A stretch of DNA of 64,000 nucleotides from NCBI GenBank assembly GCA_020746105.1, contig CM036617.1:37725898-37789897 (forward strand), read 5' to 3'. A program made the translations under genes and the position numbers. The notes beneath the pieces were generated by a model. That model was not told the DNA's origin and ran no database searches. It saw nothing but the letters and a program-made list of their open reading frames with translations. Below, one piece after another: positions 48,912 to 62,510 of the stretch (within the stretch, counting starts at the first letter, position 1; each line of letters begins with the position of its first letter). Source of the stretch: Trogon surrucura. Taxonomy: Eukaryota > Chordata > Aves > Trogoniformes > Trogonidae.

Positions 48912-51708
48912 AAATATAAATAAAAAAAAAAAAAGAGATTGCAAAATTAAATAAACAAAAAGTAATGGATGAAACTTTCTTTATTTTTAGTGTCCAAACT
49001 TTTTCCATTCTAAATAATTGACATTTTCAGCCATTTCTTTGCGATTTTGATGGGTGAGGAAATTGCAACAATTATTTAGGAAGCAATCAGTACAAAGAGA
49101 AAGTGTGTCAACATTCTATTTTATAAGGTAAATCCTGACCCTGCCATTTCAATAATTTATTCAGTCTTCAGATTTCCTTAATCATACTGAGATGTACCCA
49201 GCAGGAATCTAACAGATCGTGCAAAAATCTTAATTTACTCTTTTCTTCTGTGCTTATATGTTTGACTGTTAAAAATACTTACCTCCCTTCCCTTCCTGCT
49301 CGTTCTCTACTTTCTGAAAAATCTAAATGTCATTTCCTTCAAGATTTTTTTAAACTTCTACTTGTTCTTTCCTCTTAAAAATAACAGTGTTAGCCCAGAA
49401 TGCTCTTTAAGGAAACAAAAAAATCATTTTTTCCGCTTTCTTGATAAATTACACACCTGAGTGAATTTATTTACTGAATAAATAAGAAAAAATGTGTTAG
49501 CAATTTGGTTTTTGCAGACAAAGAACAAGGTGAGGTTTGTGTAGGGTCTTTTACCTGTGCTAGAAGCAGTACAGACTTTCTTCAAATGGACAAATTCTCT
49601 CTTTTTCCACAGTTTTGGGAAGAATTTCTCTGTAGAGGTCCAAGTAAATGGCTTCTTCTGTCCTGAAGGTGGGGAGTGCAAAAAGAACTGACTGCAAAAT
49701 ATCATGGCAGTTTTTGTGTTTTCACAGCCTTTACAGCTTCTGTTCCATAGTGTTTCCAGAGGGCTTTGTTAGTGAAGAAATTAATAGATTATCTTTCTAC
49801 TTCACAATAGTCCTCCACTCTTTATTTCAAATTAGGAAGGTGTTCATGTGTTCATGAATTACAGAAAGTGTAAAAGTCAAGGCACTGACTTTTGCACAGC
49901 ACTGTATTCTTGAAACGGTTATTCTGTATTGTTTCTGAAGCAGAAAGAGTGCTGAAAGTCAATAAAGCAGAATGAGTGAAAAAAAAAAAAAAAGAAATAC
50001 AACATCCGTATTTCACAAAAGTTTCCATTTTCATTTACATGTGCAGCTCTCTTAGTCCTAATGAAGTCCATAGGGATGTGAGCATCAGTATCAGTTAGAG
50101 GAGCAAAATGATTATCAAAGACTGTAAACATCAAATCTGTGATCAACCAGCACCGCCAGTGGCTTGCAGCTAAACATAGCCCATAACAAACAGGAATGGT
50201 CATTGAGACACATGCAGATGGCAAACGTAGAGGTCAGAGAGCAGTGAAATCTGATTTACTGCCTGAATCAAAGAGAAGGGCAAGCCGACACTTACAGAAT
50301 GCAACTGGCTAAGCTCTTTGTCAAGGATGATAACTGTTTAGAAGCTATCAGAGATCAGCAAACCCTCCAGATCTTCTGAAACTGTAAAAAAAGTTTTAAC
50401 TTATGCTTAGCAGAAAATTACGCAGGGAAGTGAGGACTCTAGGTAGAGCAGTTTGGGAAAATGCACTGTATTCTCTAAGGAAAATATAAAAATCTGTTCA
50501 CTTATATTGCACAGGGTGCAGGAAATAGTAACTAATATAAATAATCTTCACTCTGTTAGCTGTTTAATTAAAAAAATTATTCAGTAGAAGCTGTTATGCA
50601 CTATCTTCAGTTTCCTTATTTATTTTCACAGAATTGGTACTGTTTTTTTTTTCTTTCATTTGTTCTATGCTTTATTTCCTTGGATTTTTGAGGAGATAAC
50701 TTTGTAGTAATTGTACAAACTAGAGACACATCTTTTCCTCCTCACTAAAAAAATGAAGCAGAAACTGAAATGGCAACACATTTGGTTTAATGTTGACGGA
50801 ACAATTTCACATAGAGTTTTCAAAATGTTCTGTTTTCTGTTTTGCTACCAGTTTGAGGACAGAAATCATGCTTTAGGAATAGTTGAGCAGAAGTATAAGG
50901 AAATTCTCCAGGGGAATTCGAAGGGTTTGGATTATTTCAAACATATCTGCAAGTTAACCTGTGGCTCAGTATTTACAGTTACGTTTACTGTTCTGAGAAA
51001 TCATTTTTTTAATCAATTAAAATTTGTTGAATAATTATTTACTGTAAAATGTTTTTAGGACTATATTCAAAGATTTCTGAACAAGGCATGCTTACATGGG
51101 GAGGCAAATATAAACCAAAACAGATTTTTTTTTTTGTTCTATGTTGAATTCTAGTAATATAAGACTCTCATGGGCATACTATGTGCATTTGGGAAGTTGC
51201 ATTATACACTAGTAAGGACAGTGATGTTGTAGTCCCAGATTCCCAAATAGCAAAGAAATAGCTGAATTTGAATCTTTTGTGTACTGCCAGACTTTGCCTA
51301 AGGCTTAAACAAAACTTTGACATTCATGCTATCATTCTGTTTTCTGCAATAGCTACCTATTTGTTTTCCTGTAACTTTATGTAACTTTCTGTGAATATAG
51401 AGGGTTGGCATATTTCTAACTCTTCTGCTTGCTTCCAAATCTAGATGGTCAATGAATTGATTTTCAGTAATATGAAAACATATTAAATTGCCTTCTTACA
51501 GACACTTAGAGCACTTAGTAGCCACCTTATCAGATGATCAGCACCATCTTTCTTTCTCATAACAGACCTCAAAATCATGCCTAATATTGTCAATAGGCTT
51601 AACATTTTTCACTTTTTCCTTCCAGAACTGTGTTTCAGAAGATGGATGTACCTGTTTGGAGGTCTGGAAAATTCCTCCAAACCAAGGGACTGTCTTATTT
51701 CTGAGATT
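48912..51708. other. AT-rich non-coding sequence
   Basis: No gene or recognisable element. The frame at 50711-51034 (107 codons) has no detectable family, and no splice signals support it. Confidence 0.55.
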
Positions 51709-53125
51709 TAGAATCATAGAGTCGTAGAATCATAAAGGTTGGAAAGGACCTTAAGATCATCAAGTCCAACCTACAACCCTAACACTAAGCCATCTCCACA
51801 TCCAGCTGTTTTTTAAACACGTTCAGGGATGGTGACTCCACCACTTCCCTTGGCAACCCACTCCAGTGCTTCACCACCCCTCAGGTGAAGAAGGTTTTCC
51901 TAATATCCAATCTAAACTTCCCCTGATGCAACTTGAACCCATTTCCTTTTGTGCTATCGCTATTCACTAGGGAGAAAAGGCCAACACCCATCTCACTACA
52001 GCTGCCTTTCAGGTAGTTGTACAGAGTGATAAGATCTCCCCTCAGTTTCCTCCAGGCTGAACAGCCCCAGCTCCCTAAGCCTCTCTTCACAAGACTTACC
52101 CCTAATCATTCTGGTTGCCCTTCTCTGTACCTTCTCCAGCACCTTGATATCCTTCCTGTACTGTGGAGCCCAGAACTACACGCAGCACTAGAGATGAGGT
52201 CTCACCAGCGCTGAGTAGAGGGGCACAATCACTTCCCTGGTCCTACTGGCCACACTATTCCTAATACAAACCAGGATGCCATTGGCCACCTGGGCACACT
52301 GCTAGCTCATGTTCAACTGGGTATCCATTAACATCCCCAGGTCTCTCTCTGCCTGGCAGCTCTCCAGTCACTCCTCCCCAAAACTATAAAGCTATTGGGG
52401 ATTGTTGTGGCCAAGGTGCAGGACCCAGCAATTGGCCTTACTGAAACTCATGCGACTGGCATTGACCTAGTGATCCAACCTGTCCAAATCTCTCTGAAGA
52501 GCCTCTCTACTTTCCAGCAGATTGACACTTTCTCCCAGTTTTGTGCCATCTGAAAACTTAATAAGGGTGAACTCCATCCCCTCATCCAGATCATTGATAA
52601 AGATGTTAAACAGTAGTGGTCCCAGCACTGAGTCCTGGGGGACACCACTCGTGACTGGCCCCCAACTGGATTTAACTCCATTAACTAGAACTCTTTGAAC
52701 CCCGCCACCCAACTAGTTCCTAATCCAGGCAAGTATGTGCCCATCCAGGCCATGGGCTGCCAGTTTTTCTAGGAGAATGTTGTGGGTAACTGTGCCAAAT
52801 GACTTGCTAAAGTCAAGGTAGACAACATCCACAGCCTTTCCCTCATCCAGTAAGCAGGTCACCCTGTCATAGAAGGAGATTAGTTTAGTCAAACAGGACC
52901 TGCCCTTCACGGACCCGTGCTGACTGGGCCTGATCACCTGGTTGTCCTACATGTGCCTCATAATACAGCTCAGGATGACCTGCTCCACTAGCTTTCCTGG
53001 GACCAAAGTTAAACTGACAGGCCCGTAATTCCCTGGATTGTCTTTCCTTTGCTTGAGACAGCAAAGCTGTTTGTTGAATTATGTGTACAATGGGAGTATT
53101 TCTGCATTCCACCATAACCTCTGTA
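51709..53125 (-). mobile_element. CR1 LINE copy of a different, older subfamily
   Basis: The 3' end is 'gaatcatagagtcgtagaatc' with 'ggttggaaaggaccttaagatcatc'. Homology runs about 1.4 kb through the C-terminus and RT palm to about 53125, the longest CR1 stretch here apart from the split copy. The wording of the 3' UTR and protein differs from the 40.9/46.8-kb pair (for example LAAHGLDGHILAWIRNWLGG instead of [10 protein letters not shown]), so it belongs to another subfamily. Confidence 0.9.
51881..52937 (-). pseudogene. CR1 ORF2 RT fragment with mutated catalytic box
   Basis: Frames 52713-52937 (GSVKGRSCLTKLISFYDRVT, VDVVYLDFSKSFGTVTHNIL), 52467-52712 ([23 protein letters not shown]) and 51881-52090 (C-terminal part) tile a broken ORF2. 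The RT box reads FSDGTKLG where CR1 normally has FADDTKLG, so the second catalytic Asp is lost. Motif A also lacks the usual AFD, reading SFG. Confidence 0.85.
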
Positions 53126-55753
53126 AGCAGAAAATACATTTCTAAAACTGAGGAAGGTCTCTATACTTTCAGAATGGACAACATTCAACACTGTTCCAGA
53201 ATGTAGGATACTCTGGAAAGCAGCAGGTTTTTGCGACAGACCTAAATCAGCATCTTCATCCTTCTCTTCTTTCTCTTCATTAATATTGCCACATGTTCTT
53301 CCTACAGTAACTACCTGACCTCAGGACAGGTTTCTGTCTACAATACTACATTCATGTGATGAAAATTCAGAAGAGCAAGCTTTCCTGTTTTCTAGTTTCT
53401 TTTTTTCATCAGAGAAGAGGTTGTAAGCTTATACTGAGATGTCCGAGCCTCCATATAGTTTTCAGAACAAAGCTTCAGAAAACATATTATCTCCCTAATG
53501 TGTTCATAAGTAATACCAAGAATAGGGTTTATTTTGGTTTTGGGTTTTTTTTTCTTCTTTTTACTTTTGGGCCTTGGGGCAAGTGTGTGTTCCAGGATAA
53601 GTGGATAGAAAGGGAGACGGATATTGCAAGGCTCACATGAAAGCAATGTGTAAACTCTGACTTATAAAAATTTTACAGCCAGCCAGTGCAAGGACTCTGA
53701 GGGAGAAAGTCTCCCTGTCCAGCTGTGCTAGACAAGTTCTCCAAATACCTCCACTGAAGATGAGTAATGTTTTGGTCAGGGAATGCAGACAACATGAAAC
53801 AGATAGACAAAAGTTCCGTTGCACAAATATGTCATCAGGATGAGTGCCTTCAAAGGTGTCATTCATCTCATCTACTTGAGCCGTCTGAAACTACTGGACT
53901 AATCTGGCTATCTGAACTCCCTGAAAAACTAGTAGAAAATGAATGAACTGAATCAGTCATACAATGATCTAGATGTGATAGAAATCAAATTTTTCAACAT
54001 CAGCCTAAAATTACATGGTCAAGCTAAGCCTGTAAGATAAATGTGAAATAAAATGTTTGTTTCATTTGTTTATAAAAATGATTTTAAAAGGGATATGCAA
54101 TTGGTAAATATTAAAAAAATATTTTCTATAAGAAAAATAACATGTAATATTTATTTTAGAGAAAAAATATTTCTTAATTCTAAATTATTTTTCACTAGCC
54201 CTAATTGTAATTTCTAATGTTTTTAATTTATATGCAAGTTGGTTTTTTTTCTTCTCATGTTTTGGAGTTTTAAGAGAAAAAACAAAGCAATTTATCCTAT
54301 ATCAAGAGTCACATATTCCATGGTCTTTTTGAAAAGGTTTGTAAAACATGGAGTGTTTTTTTATTAAAAGAATAAGTTCAATAACTATTAGTGAGACAGC
54401 CAAATCAAGAAGTAGTGGCAATATTCAAGGTAGAAATAAAGAAATTTCTTTCTAGTGTTGAGGATTAAGATGAATTGAACTTGACTGTAAGGGAGTGGGG
54501 CATAACAATTGGGGATTTCTCACCCATCCAGCACAGTTTGGCAGACATAACCCTGCCTTAGGTCTTGGGGGTGGAAAAAAAACCACAACCCAGTCACGAT
54601 GACACATAATCTTATTTTTTGTAATTCTATTTTTAACAAGAGGTAAGTAAAAACTTTCCTGTCCTCTCCTACATCCCTCCCCCTCCTTCTTTAAAATTCA
54701 TATTCTTGAAATGCGTTAGTCCAGAGCCTTGAGTCAGTGGTGAACACACAATGGAAGAGTCAAGAGCTAAATATGGATAAGAAACAATTAATAAACGCTC
54801 AAACAGAGGCTGAATGGACAAGTCATTTCGGAAACTATTTTCACTGAGCAAACATCCAGGCACAGTTTGGTGTACTGGATTGATTTGGGTTAGAAGTCAA
54901 GGTGGCCTGACTGAGCTACAAGCTAATAGCTAATAGCAAACATTCATATTCACTGTGGTGATCAGAACAGATGAAACATCAGAATCCACAAGAAGCTACT
55001 TGAAAGTATCTTGTGTATGTCTTTGACCTCTGTGTAGCAGTAAGTGTAGAATCCACAGTGGCGTATTTAGGTATCAAATAATCACATTCAGTTACTGTTT
55101 ACAAGAGTCTGTTGCAAACATACACTGCTGCCTGCATCGAGTTTGACAGCTTTAGCGCTTCTTATCTAGCCCTCTGTTCCTGACTTGCAACATGAGGATT
55201 TAAAGATGGAAGAGATACTCCTTGGATCACCTAATTTGTCTGCGCTCATTACAAATTTCCTTTTCTGCCTCTGAAAGCATTCAGTCCATTTTAAAAAGGA
55301 AATCTTTGAAGCACTGAGACCAAAGGAGGCTAAAGCAACATCCCTCAGAAGCTGTAATCCTTCAGTTCTGCATTCTTCCCTTTAAACTAACTGGTAGAGC
55401 CCATTCTTGCTCAGGTGATGAATTAATAAATTTCTTAGTTCTATTTTTCAGCAGTGTAGCTTTATCTGTTAACTGTTGTAGGTATCTATATACTTATTTT
55501 TATATGACCTAGAGTTAGCTTATATGTACATATAAATCTAAGGTCATAACTTAATAGGTATGGTGGAATAGTTCTTTTTTTTTTTTTTTTTCTTTTTTTT
55601 TCAAATAGCCAGACTAACACTAATAGCTTTTCACTTCTTATACTTTAAACAAGGAATCTGATACTTGGCACCTTATAGAATTTTGTATATTCTGAAAGAA
55701 CATGGTCAGGAAACAATACTGAATAGTAGTTCTTTTATTACTACTGGAGAAGG
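53126..55753. other. AT-rich non-coding sequence
   Basis: No gene recognised. T-rich tract at 55575-55601, and an imperfect palindrome at 55503-55548 (see findings). Confidence 0.55.
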
Positions 55754-55887
55754 AGGGAAGGGAAGGGAAGGAAAGGGAAGGGAAGGGAAGGGAAGGGAAG
55801 GGAAGGGAAGGGAAGGGAAGGGAAGGGAAGGGAAGGGAAGGGAAGGGAAGGGAAGGGAAGGGAAGGGAAGGGAAGGGAAGGGAAGGG
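55754..55887. repeat. (GGGAA)n pentanucleotide satellite
   Basis: About 134 bp of nearly perfect GGGAA units with one early interruption (gaaag at about 55770). The overlapping frames on both strands are products of the repeat. Confidence 0.98.
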
Positions 55888-58445
55888 TTCAAATGTAATG
55901 CAGACTGCTTTGCATTTGATCCATGTAGTAAAAGTGAAAGTTTGTTTTATTGTCCTAGATTAACAATTTTCTACAGAAAATAATAAATCTATTTAATGCT
56001 TTGATCCATGTTCTCTTATTTGCTATCAGTGTTAGTAGTTTGTTCAAAATACAACTTTTTAAACATATCTTTCTGACAAAATATACATTTTTACAGAAAT
56101 CACTATCAGTAATACTTTTATACTCATTGCTTATATCTTCTTAATATTAATTATCTCATGTTTAAATACTTCATTTAAGAGGATAATAGCTAAAAACTTG
56201 CTAATTATTTATGATTTTCTGCTCTTGATGGCTTCTAAAATCTTTCTTCCTTATTTTTTTGGGGCTTGTTTTTTTCTTCAGTTATTCATACCTGTCAGTA
56301 TATACAAGTACTTCAGACAGAAAGAGCAAAGGAATTTACATACTTCCTTTGCTAGCTATGCTAATTATGCAAGCTACAAGGTCAAACAAATGGTTGAAAA
56401 TATGTCTTTTCTGATACACAGCTACACAAATCACTCTTACCATAGAATTGTTTACACGAAACTAATGAGCAAGAGCTTCTAGTAGGTAAGTGCAACACAG
56501 TCTGTTGACTTACATGGCTGGACACAATTTTTTTATTTTTTTTTTTACCCTGTCTTTATAGGATACAAACAGTGATGCAACACAGGTGCAGACACTGATA
56601 ACTCAGATCTGACTCTACATATGCCAGCATCATTCTTGGAAGTGCTAGGAGGTTTAGTGCAGGCCTTTTAACCATCTTCATGTTCACCAATTCAGATACT
56701 GTCCCACAGAAATAACTGTCAGGGCCCATCTCACACAAAACTGCTTGTGAGCACAAATTAAAAAGCTCAGAGTACTTCAAATGGTGCACTTTACCATGGA
56801 GACCTCACTGCTCACTCAAAGATTTCTGGATGTTTGTTTGCACAGTATATATATGTCCCTCAGGTCTAGACTTTCATTTTTTATCCATTCAACAAATGGA
56901 AAAGGTTGTGGTAACTTTTTTCTCGGCTATGTCAAAGTTTGTCTTGACTGAAAAGAACCTGGGACAATCCGGAGATGGAGAGTAGAAAGAAGAGAGATGT
57001 AGAGAGGATGAGTTTCATTTTAAACTTTATGGTTTAATTAATACCCTGAAAAGAACAGATGTTAGAAATTTTCAAAAACCAAGCCTTTCATACTTTATAC
57101 ATATGCTCCCAATCTTGTACCTAGTAACATAAATTTTTAAACTTGCTAAATAAAGTGCTTTATATGTTAGCTATCATAATTTTAATAATTTCTTATATTT
57201 GTGTATTTATCACATAATGATGTTCAAATGGTTAACTGAATGACAAGGATTTAAAAGTTTCAAGTGTACTTGAAAACATCCTCAGACAGATAGTTAAAGC
57301 TATAAAACAGATGTTTTGATAAAAACCTTGCCTGAGAATCAATGCTTTTACAAAGTCCATAAAGTCACTTTGCTCTTCTTCCCCCAAGAGAATGATGAAT
57401 GAAAAGTCCCTTTGAATTCTGCTCTTTTGTATTCCCTATCACCAATCAGCAAACGGAGACAATCTAAATTAGCTATTCATGAATAGCTGTTCCAGAATAA
57501 CTAGTCCTGAACAAACACATGTGAAAACATTTCTTATTCTGGAATAGCTGTACTTTATTTCTACTTGAAATAATCTGCCTTTGATCTAAATGGGAACAAA
57601 TCACTCATGCTGAAATAAAGTCTATGGCTTGGACTGTTTGGAAATTGTTACTGAGCTTTTCAACTTAATGGGAAACAGCTTTAAACATAAACATGTTAAT
57701 ATTGCAATAGCAGTAGGTGGTGCATTAGCGCAATAGCAAACAAAGCCGTGAAAAGGTTCAAAGCTGGTGAGCATACAGCATATGCAGTTTCTAATCAATG
57801 TAAATGAGTACAGACTGTGGTCCAAAAATGGCAGTCAGAATGCAAAAGAAAAGAAAAAAGAACAAATTCCAGTCTCTAAAACAGGACATTCAGTTTTACA
57901 CACTTTATCAGACCCTAGATCCAGTGAAACCAATGAGCTTCTGTATAAGAAATGTCAAAGCCATATTGTTTGTCATACAAAATTAATTCAGAACATATCA
58001 GGCCTACCACAATACACCTTTCTTAGTGTGGCTTTTTTAATTGCAATTTCAAACAACTAAGTTAAACTAAAGCCGACATTTTTCGTGTTTGCATTCATTA
58101 CTAGTGGCTAACAAAAAGGGGCAATAATTGTTAAGTCACCCACATACCTCCAGATCAATTATTTCTTTTTTTCAAAGTTATGAGAAACAGTAAAAGAATT
58201 ACGTTATTGACATGATTAAGGGAAAATATTGAAAATATTTGAACAAGAGGAATATATGTTTTACATATTTTTGAGTGTTAAAAATTCTTAGCAAAAGGAA
58301 GTGTGTGAAGTTGAGATTTTGTTGAAAATAAAAATAAAAAAGGCCTTACTTTCAGAAAACAAAATTGTTCTCATTTGCATAATCATCTCTCTAGGTAGTC
58401 AGCCATTGCTTCTAACTGTGGAACCACATTATGTCTTGGTAATAC
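55888..58445. other. AT-rich non-coding sequence
   Basis: No gene recognised. Contains the inverted-repeat cluster at 57471-57544 described in findings. Confidence 0.55.
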
Positions 58446-58765
58446 ACAGAATCACACAGAATCACAGAATCATAAAGAATCACAGAATGTTAAGGACCAC
58501 GAAAGATCATTTAGTCCAATCCCTCTACCAGAGCAGGATCACCTAGAGTAAGTCACACAGGAGCATGTCCAGGCAGCTTTTGAAAGTCTTCAGAGAGGGA
58601 GACTCCACAACCTCCCTGGGCAACCTGTTCCAGGGCTCTGTCACCCTCACAGTGAAAAAGTTTTTCCTAATATTTTTGTGGAACCTCCTATGTTCCAGCT
58701 TGCATCCATTGGCCCTTGTCCTGTCATTGGACATCAATGAGAAGAGCCTGGCTCCATCCTCCCAT
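58446..58765 (-). mobile_element. CR1 LINE 3' fragment
   Basis: Repeated 'agaatcac' tail units, then the reversed 3' UTR and the ORF2 C-terminus. The short open frame 58543-58737 encodes [28 protein letters not shown] and [20 protein letters not shown]. Truncated to about 320 bp. Confidence 0.92.
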
Positions 58766-60473
58766 CAGCAGCTCACTTAAAATACAACTCAACAGGTTAA
58801 AACACATCCTTATATAAAAAGACACAAAAGGCATTTGTGCTTTTGGTCTCTGAACATAGATAATGGGTTAATCGTGAGATTATGAAAGTTTTGTGCAACA
58901 ACAGTTTTGTGCAACAGAAGTTTTATGCAACAGAAAATCAAAAGAAAATAAAAAGTTGAAACTGAAGCTGACAGTGAATGCAGAGTTACTAGTGTCGCAC
59001 AGTACAGTTACCAGCAGGAAAAGGATTTTGTGCCAACCTAATTAGACAATAGAGGAACAGTAAATCCCTTTGCACTGGTGTATACTTGGAAGCATAGTTC
59101 TGACTAAAAAACAAAGCTAAAGCATTTAATATTTTAATCATTTTATATATATGTGTAAATTATTAATAAATTGAGTAGACATATGTCCATAACTTCCTCA
59201 TATTTTTAAGAAGTAGAGATAAGTTTTGGAAAAGAAATTTTTTGAACAAGGGATTTAAAGAATTCTTTAGCATTTTTTTCCTCACTGTAAGTGTAAAGAA
59301 AGCATTTCACAGAGCGGTTTGTGTTTAAGTTTATTAGCAATATTAGATATAATCAGAATGCTTATGTACAAAACATCCTATGCATAACTACTGTATTGAA
59401 AACTCTTTCAAAAATTTCTAATGTGTGGATTGGACACCCCATTAACTTCCCCAGTCCTCCATCTTTCATGATAAGCTCTTTATTAAATTGGGATTCAGAA
59501 ATATATCTCATTTCTAAGTGGACAAAAGAAAGCAAATGATGAAGAACTTTAGGACAAGAATAAGAAAAAAAAAAGAAATAATTTGATATGATAAAAAATT
59601 CTCTGCTTTTCCAGGAAAAAAACAAAGAGTTTGCTATGTATTCCAAGAACGATACTACAGTCTGTTCCAGACAGATGGAACCCTGTTGGTTAGATCAGAA
59701 TTTTGGTGCCTAAATTTGTAAGGATGATACTGATTTTTGTGTACCACTGAATTAATTAGCAAAAATAATAAAGTATTGCTTTACTATTATCAGCAGTCAT
59801 GAGGTCTAAGTAAATTTCTGCAATTAATTGTGTGAAATATGCAGGGAATCTCCTTAATAAAACACTCAAAAATTATTATGAAAGACAATATTTACCCCCT
59901 TGTACTACTGCTGTGAAACAGCATAATAAATTGGAACAGGTTGCAGTTCACTAGGTGAGGTAGACTGAAAATCCATTAGATTAATTACTTCTCATAAGTA
60001 TAATTATGTTTACAGTATGTTACATTTCTAGATGTCTAATGGGCTTCAAAGAAGTGCAAGGTATAATTAAAAACTTTATCTGGAAAAGCAAATCACTAAG
60101 CTTAAGAAGAATTTTTTTTCCAGCCAAGACAGCCAACAGCAGGCTTCATTTTCCCTAATTTGTAACTGTGATATCTAAATAAAGAGCTCAGTTCTGCAAA
60201 CCAGAGCTAATAGTGAAATCACACTATGGTTTAACAGTGAAAAACACGTTTGAGAAAATCTATAAGCCTTTAAAGTGGACAGTTTCTTAATGGGTCTAAG
60301 TTGAGGGTGCTATTGTTTTGTATTGAGTGAATATTTGGTTAAGTTTTAGCCACCTGAAAGTGCAACGATATATGTTATGAGGATTATATATATAGTAAGC
60401 AGCCATGAAGAGTAGCTAGATTTGCACTGAAGGACCAAAAAAAAAGTTTGATTAATCCTGAAAATTGATTTAC
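58766..60473. other. AT-rich non-coding sequence
   Basis: No gene or element recognised. Confidence 0.6.
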
Positions 60474-60913
60474 AGTGTCACAGAGTCACAGAGTGTTAGA
60501 GGTTGGAAGGGACCTCAAAGATCATCTAGTCCAACCCCCCTGCCAGAGCAGGACCACCTACATTAGGTCACACAGGAACGCATCTAGGCAGGTTTTGAAT
60601 GTCTCCAGAGAAGGAGACTCCACAACCTCTCTGGGCAGCCTATTCCAGTGCTCTGTCACCCTCGTTGTGATAAAGTTTTTCCTAATGTTTTTGTGGAACC
60701 TATGTTCCAGCTTCCACCCATTGCCCCTTGTCCTGTCAATGGAAGCCGCTGAAAAGAGCCTGGCTCCGTCCTCCTGACACTCCCCCTTGACATATTTATA
60801 AACATTAATGAGGTCACCCCTCAGCCTCCTCTTCTCCAAGCTAAAGAGACCCAGCTCCTTCAGCCTTTCCTCATAAGGGAGATGTTCCGCTCCCTTAATC
60901 GTCTTTGTGGCTT
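60474..60913 (-). mobile_element. CR1 LINE 3' fragment with duplicated junction
   Basis: Tail 'cacagagtcacagagtgtt' with 'ggttggaagggacctcaaagatcatc', then ORF2 C-terminus. The open frame 60558-60839 includes [27 protein letters not shown] and [19 protein letters not shown], ending FLCDLM. CR1 homology stops at 'cgtctttgtggc', and that end is part of a tandem duplication reaching 60946. Confidence 0.92.
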
Positions 60914-60946
60914 TAAAAATAACATCTTTGTGGCTTTAAAATAACA

Positions 60947-62510
60947 TAAAAATATAAAACTAGAAGGCAATTTGAGAGGTCATCTAGAGAAGAAGGCTTA
61001 CTCTGCCTTAAATTTGATGTCCAAAAATTTATAATCTGAATTACATATGCTACATTCCCTCTGTAATTAACAAAAGGAAATATACACTCACAATTCATTA
61101 TATTTATAAAATAAATAAATCAGGTAGATAATATATATGTATCACCGTCTCATTCAACCTGTTTCTTCTCAGGGTGACTGATGTATTTTAGATACATAAC
61201 ATTAAATGAGATGAATTTTACCTCTAAAAATCATATTTTACCATACTGTTGGCAAAAATATGTCAAAATATTTTCTGTTAGATATTTGCCTAAACTTTCT
61301 TTAAAAATCTCCATTTCTATTTGTAATGATCGTAAAATGGTTCCGTTAACCTATTACTTCAGACAAATCCCTTTTGTTTCTTCAGCTCTGTCCACTGGGA
61401 AATATCATTTCAAGATTCTGCTGTATTTAGATGCAGTCCCACATAAAGGCTCCAAACTTGTTCTCAGGAATCCCTTTTATAATGTTTTTAATCTCATATT
61501 TATATTATTTTTTTCCTTGCATCTAACCTATCATGTCCTTAGAGCATGCAGTTCTCTACATTTTACATATCTGATAAATCAGCTCGCTAGATCCAGGTTA
61601 AGAGAGAAAGGACCTTTGCATACAAGAACACAGGATATTATCAGCTCTACTCCCACTTGAGTTTTATCATACTTCAGGTGATAGTTACCCTGAAATCACA
61701 CTGCTGTCAGTGACTTTTTCTGGAAAAATGGAATAGGAAACAGAAAAGCCTGACCTCCAATGATGGCATATTGTTCTAGAAGCCAATGCAGACTACTGTG
61801 TATGGATTCACAACTACATTATGGGATCTAGGAGCACTTGCAATTTCCATTACAATAAAAAGGATCCTTAATATTTTAAAAAGTATTCTTTTCCTCTCTG
61901 CACACTTTCTTTTCCCTCTCCAGTCTCCTCACAGTGGTTTCTACTTGAAGAGAAACCAAACAAAAGGGCAAGAAAGTAGGTGTGATCTGCTACACCTGGT
62001 GCATTGATGTAGAAGACAGGATGGGGAAGTTGGACTGTAGGACACGTTATAAATCATATTTTTCCTTCAGTTAGACGTAACCTTTTAAGTTTATCTTAAA
62101 GTTTTTGAAACTGCAAATACAATAGGACACCTGCAAAATGATCAAACACTTTACTAGATCTGACAAACAAGATTTTACTGCTGTGCAGTTTTATGTCTTG
62201 CAAAAAAACCTATAATAATCCAGAGAGCAGGATTGGGAATCCTAGATTTGGCTATCCTAAACCAATCTTTAATCAACACACTATTTTTAAGTGATATTTT
62301 TGAATCTAATCCATGTAATGTCATATTTTAACTTCAGTACAACTAAATCTTGGGTCTCATCTAGATAATTCTAAAGATATGTAGTTACTTGTCTCTTTAT
62401 TCACATTTTTTCATTCAGATTCCTGTCTCCCCTTACAGACTACCGCTTTAAAATGAGGATGGGGGTGAGGTATTTTTTGAAGGAAAAAGTAATCCAAAAT
62501 ACGTGCAACT
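60947..62510. other. AT-rich non-coding sequence
   Basis: The 159-codon frame at 61181-61660 is AT-biased and shows no domain. No gene or repeat called. Confidence 0.55.

Noticed and set aside
50711..51034. 107-codon frame considered as a possible exon
   Set aside because: I could not find a family, and there is no clear splice pair or second exon.
55638..55898. Repeat proteins on both strands
   Set aside because: Direct translations of the (GGGAA)n satellite.
61181..61660. 159-codon plus-strand frame
   Set aside because: No recognisable domain, and its composition follows the AT-rich DNA.
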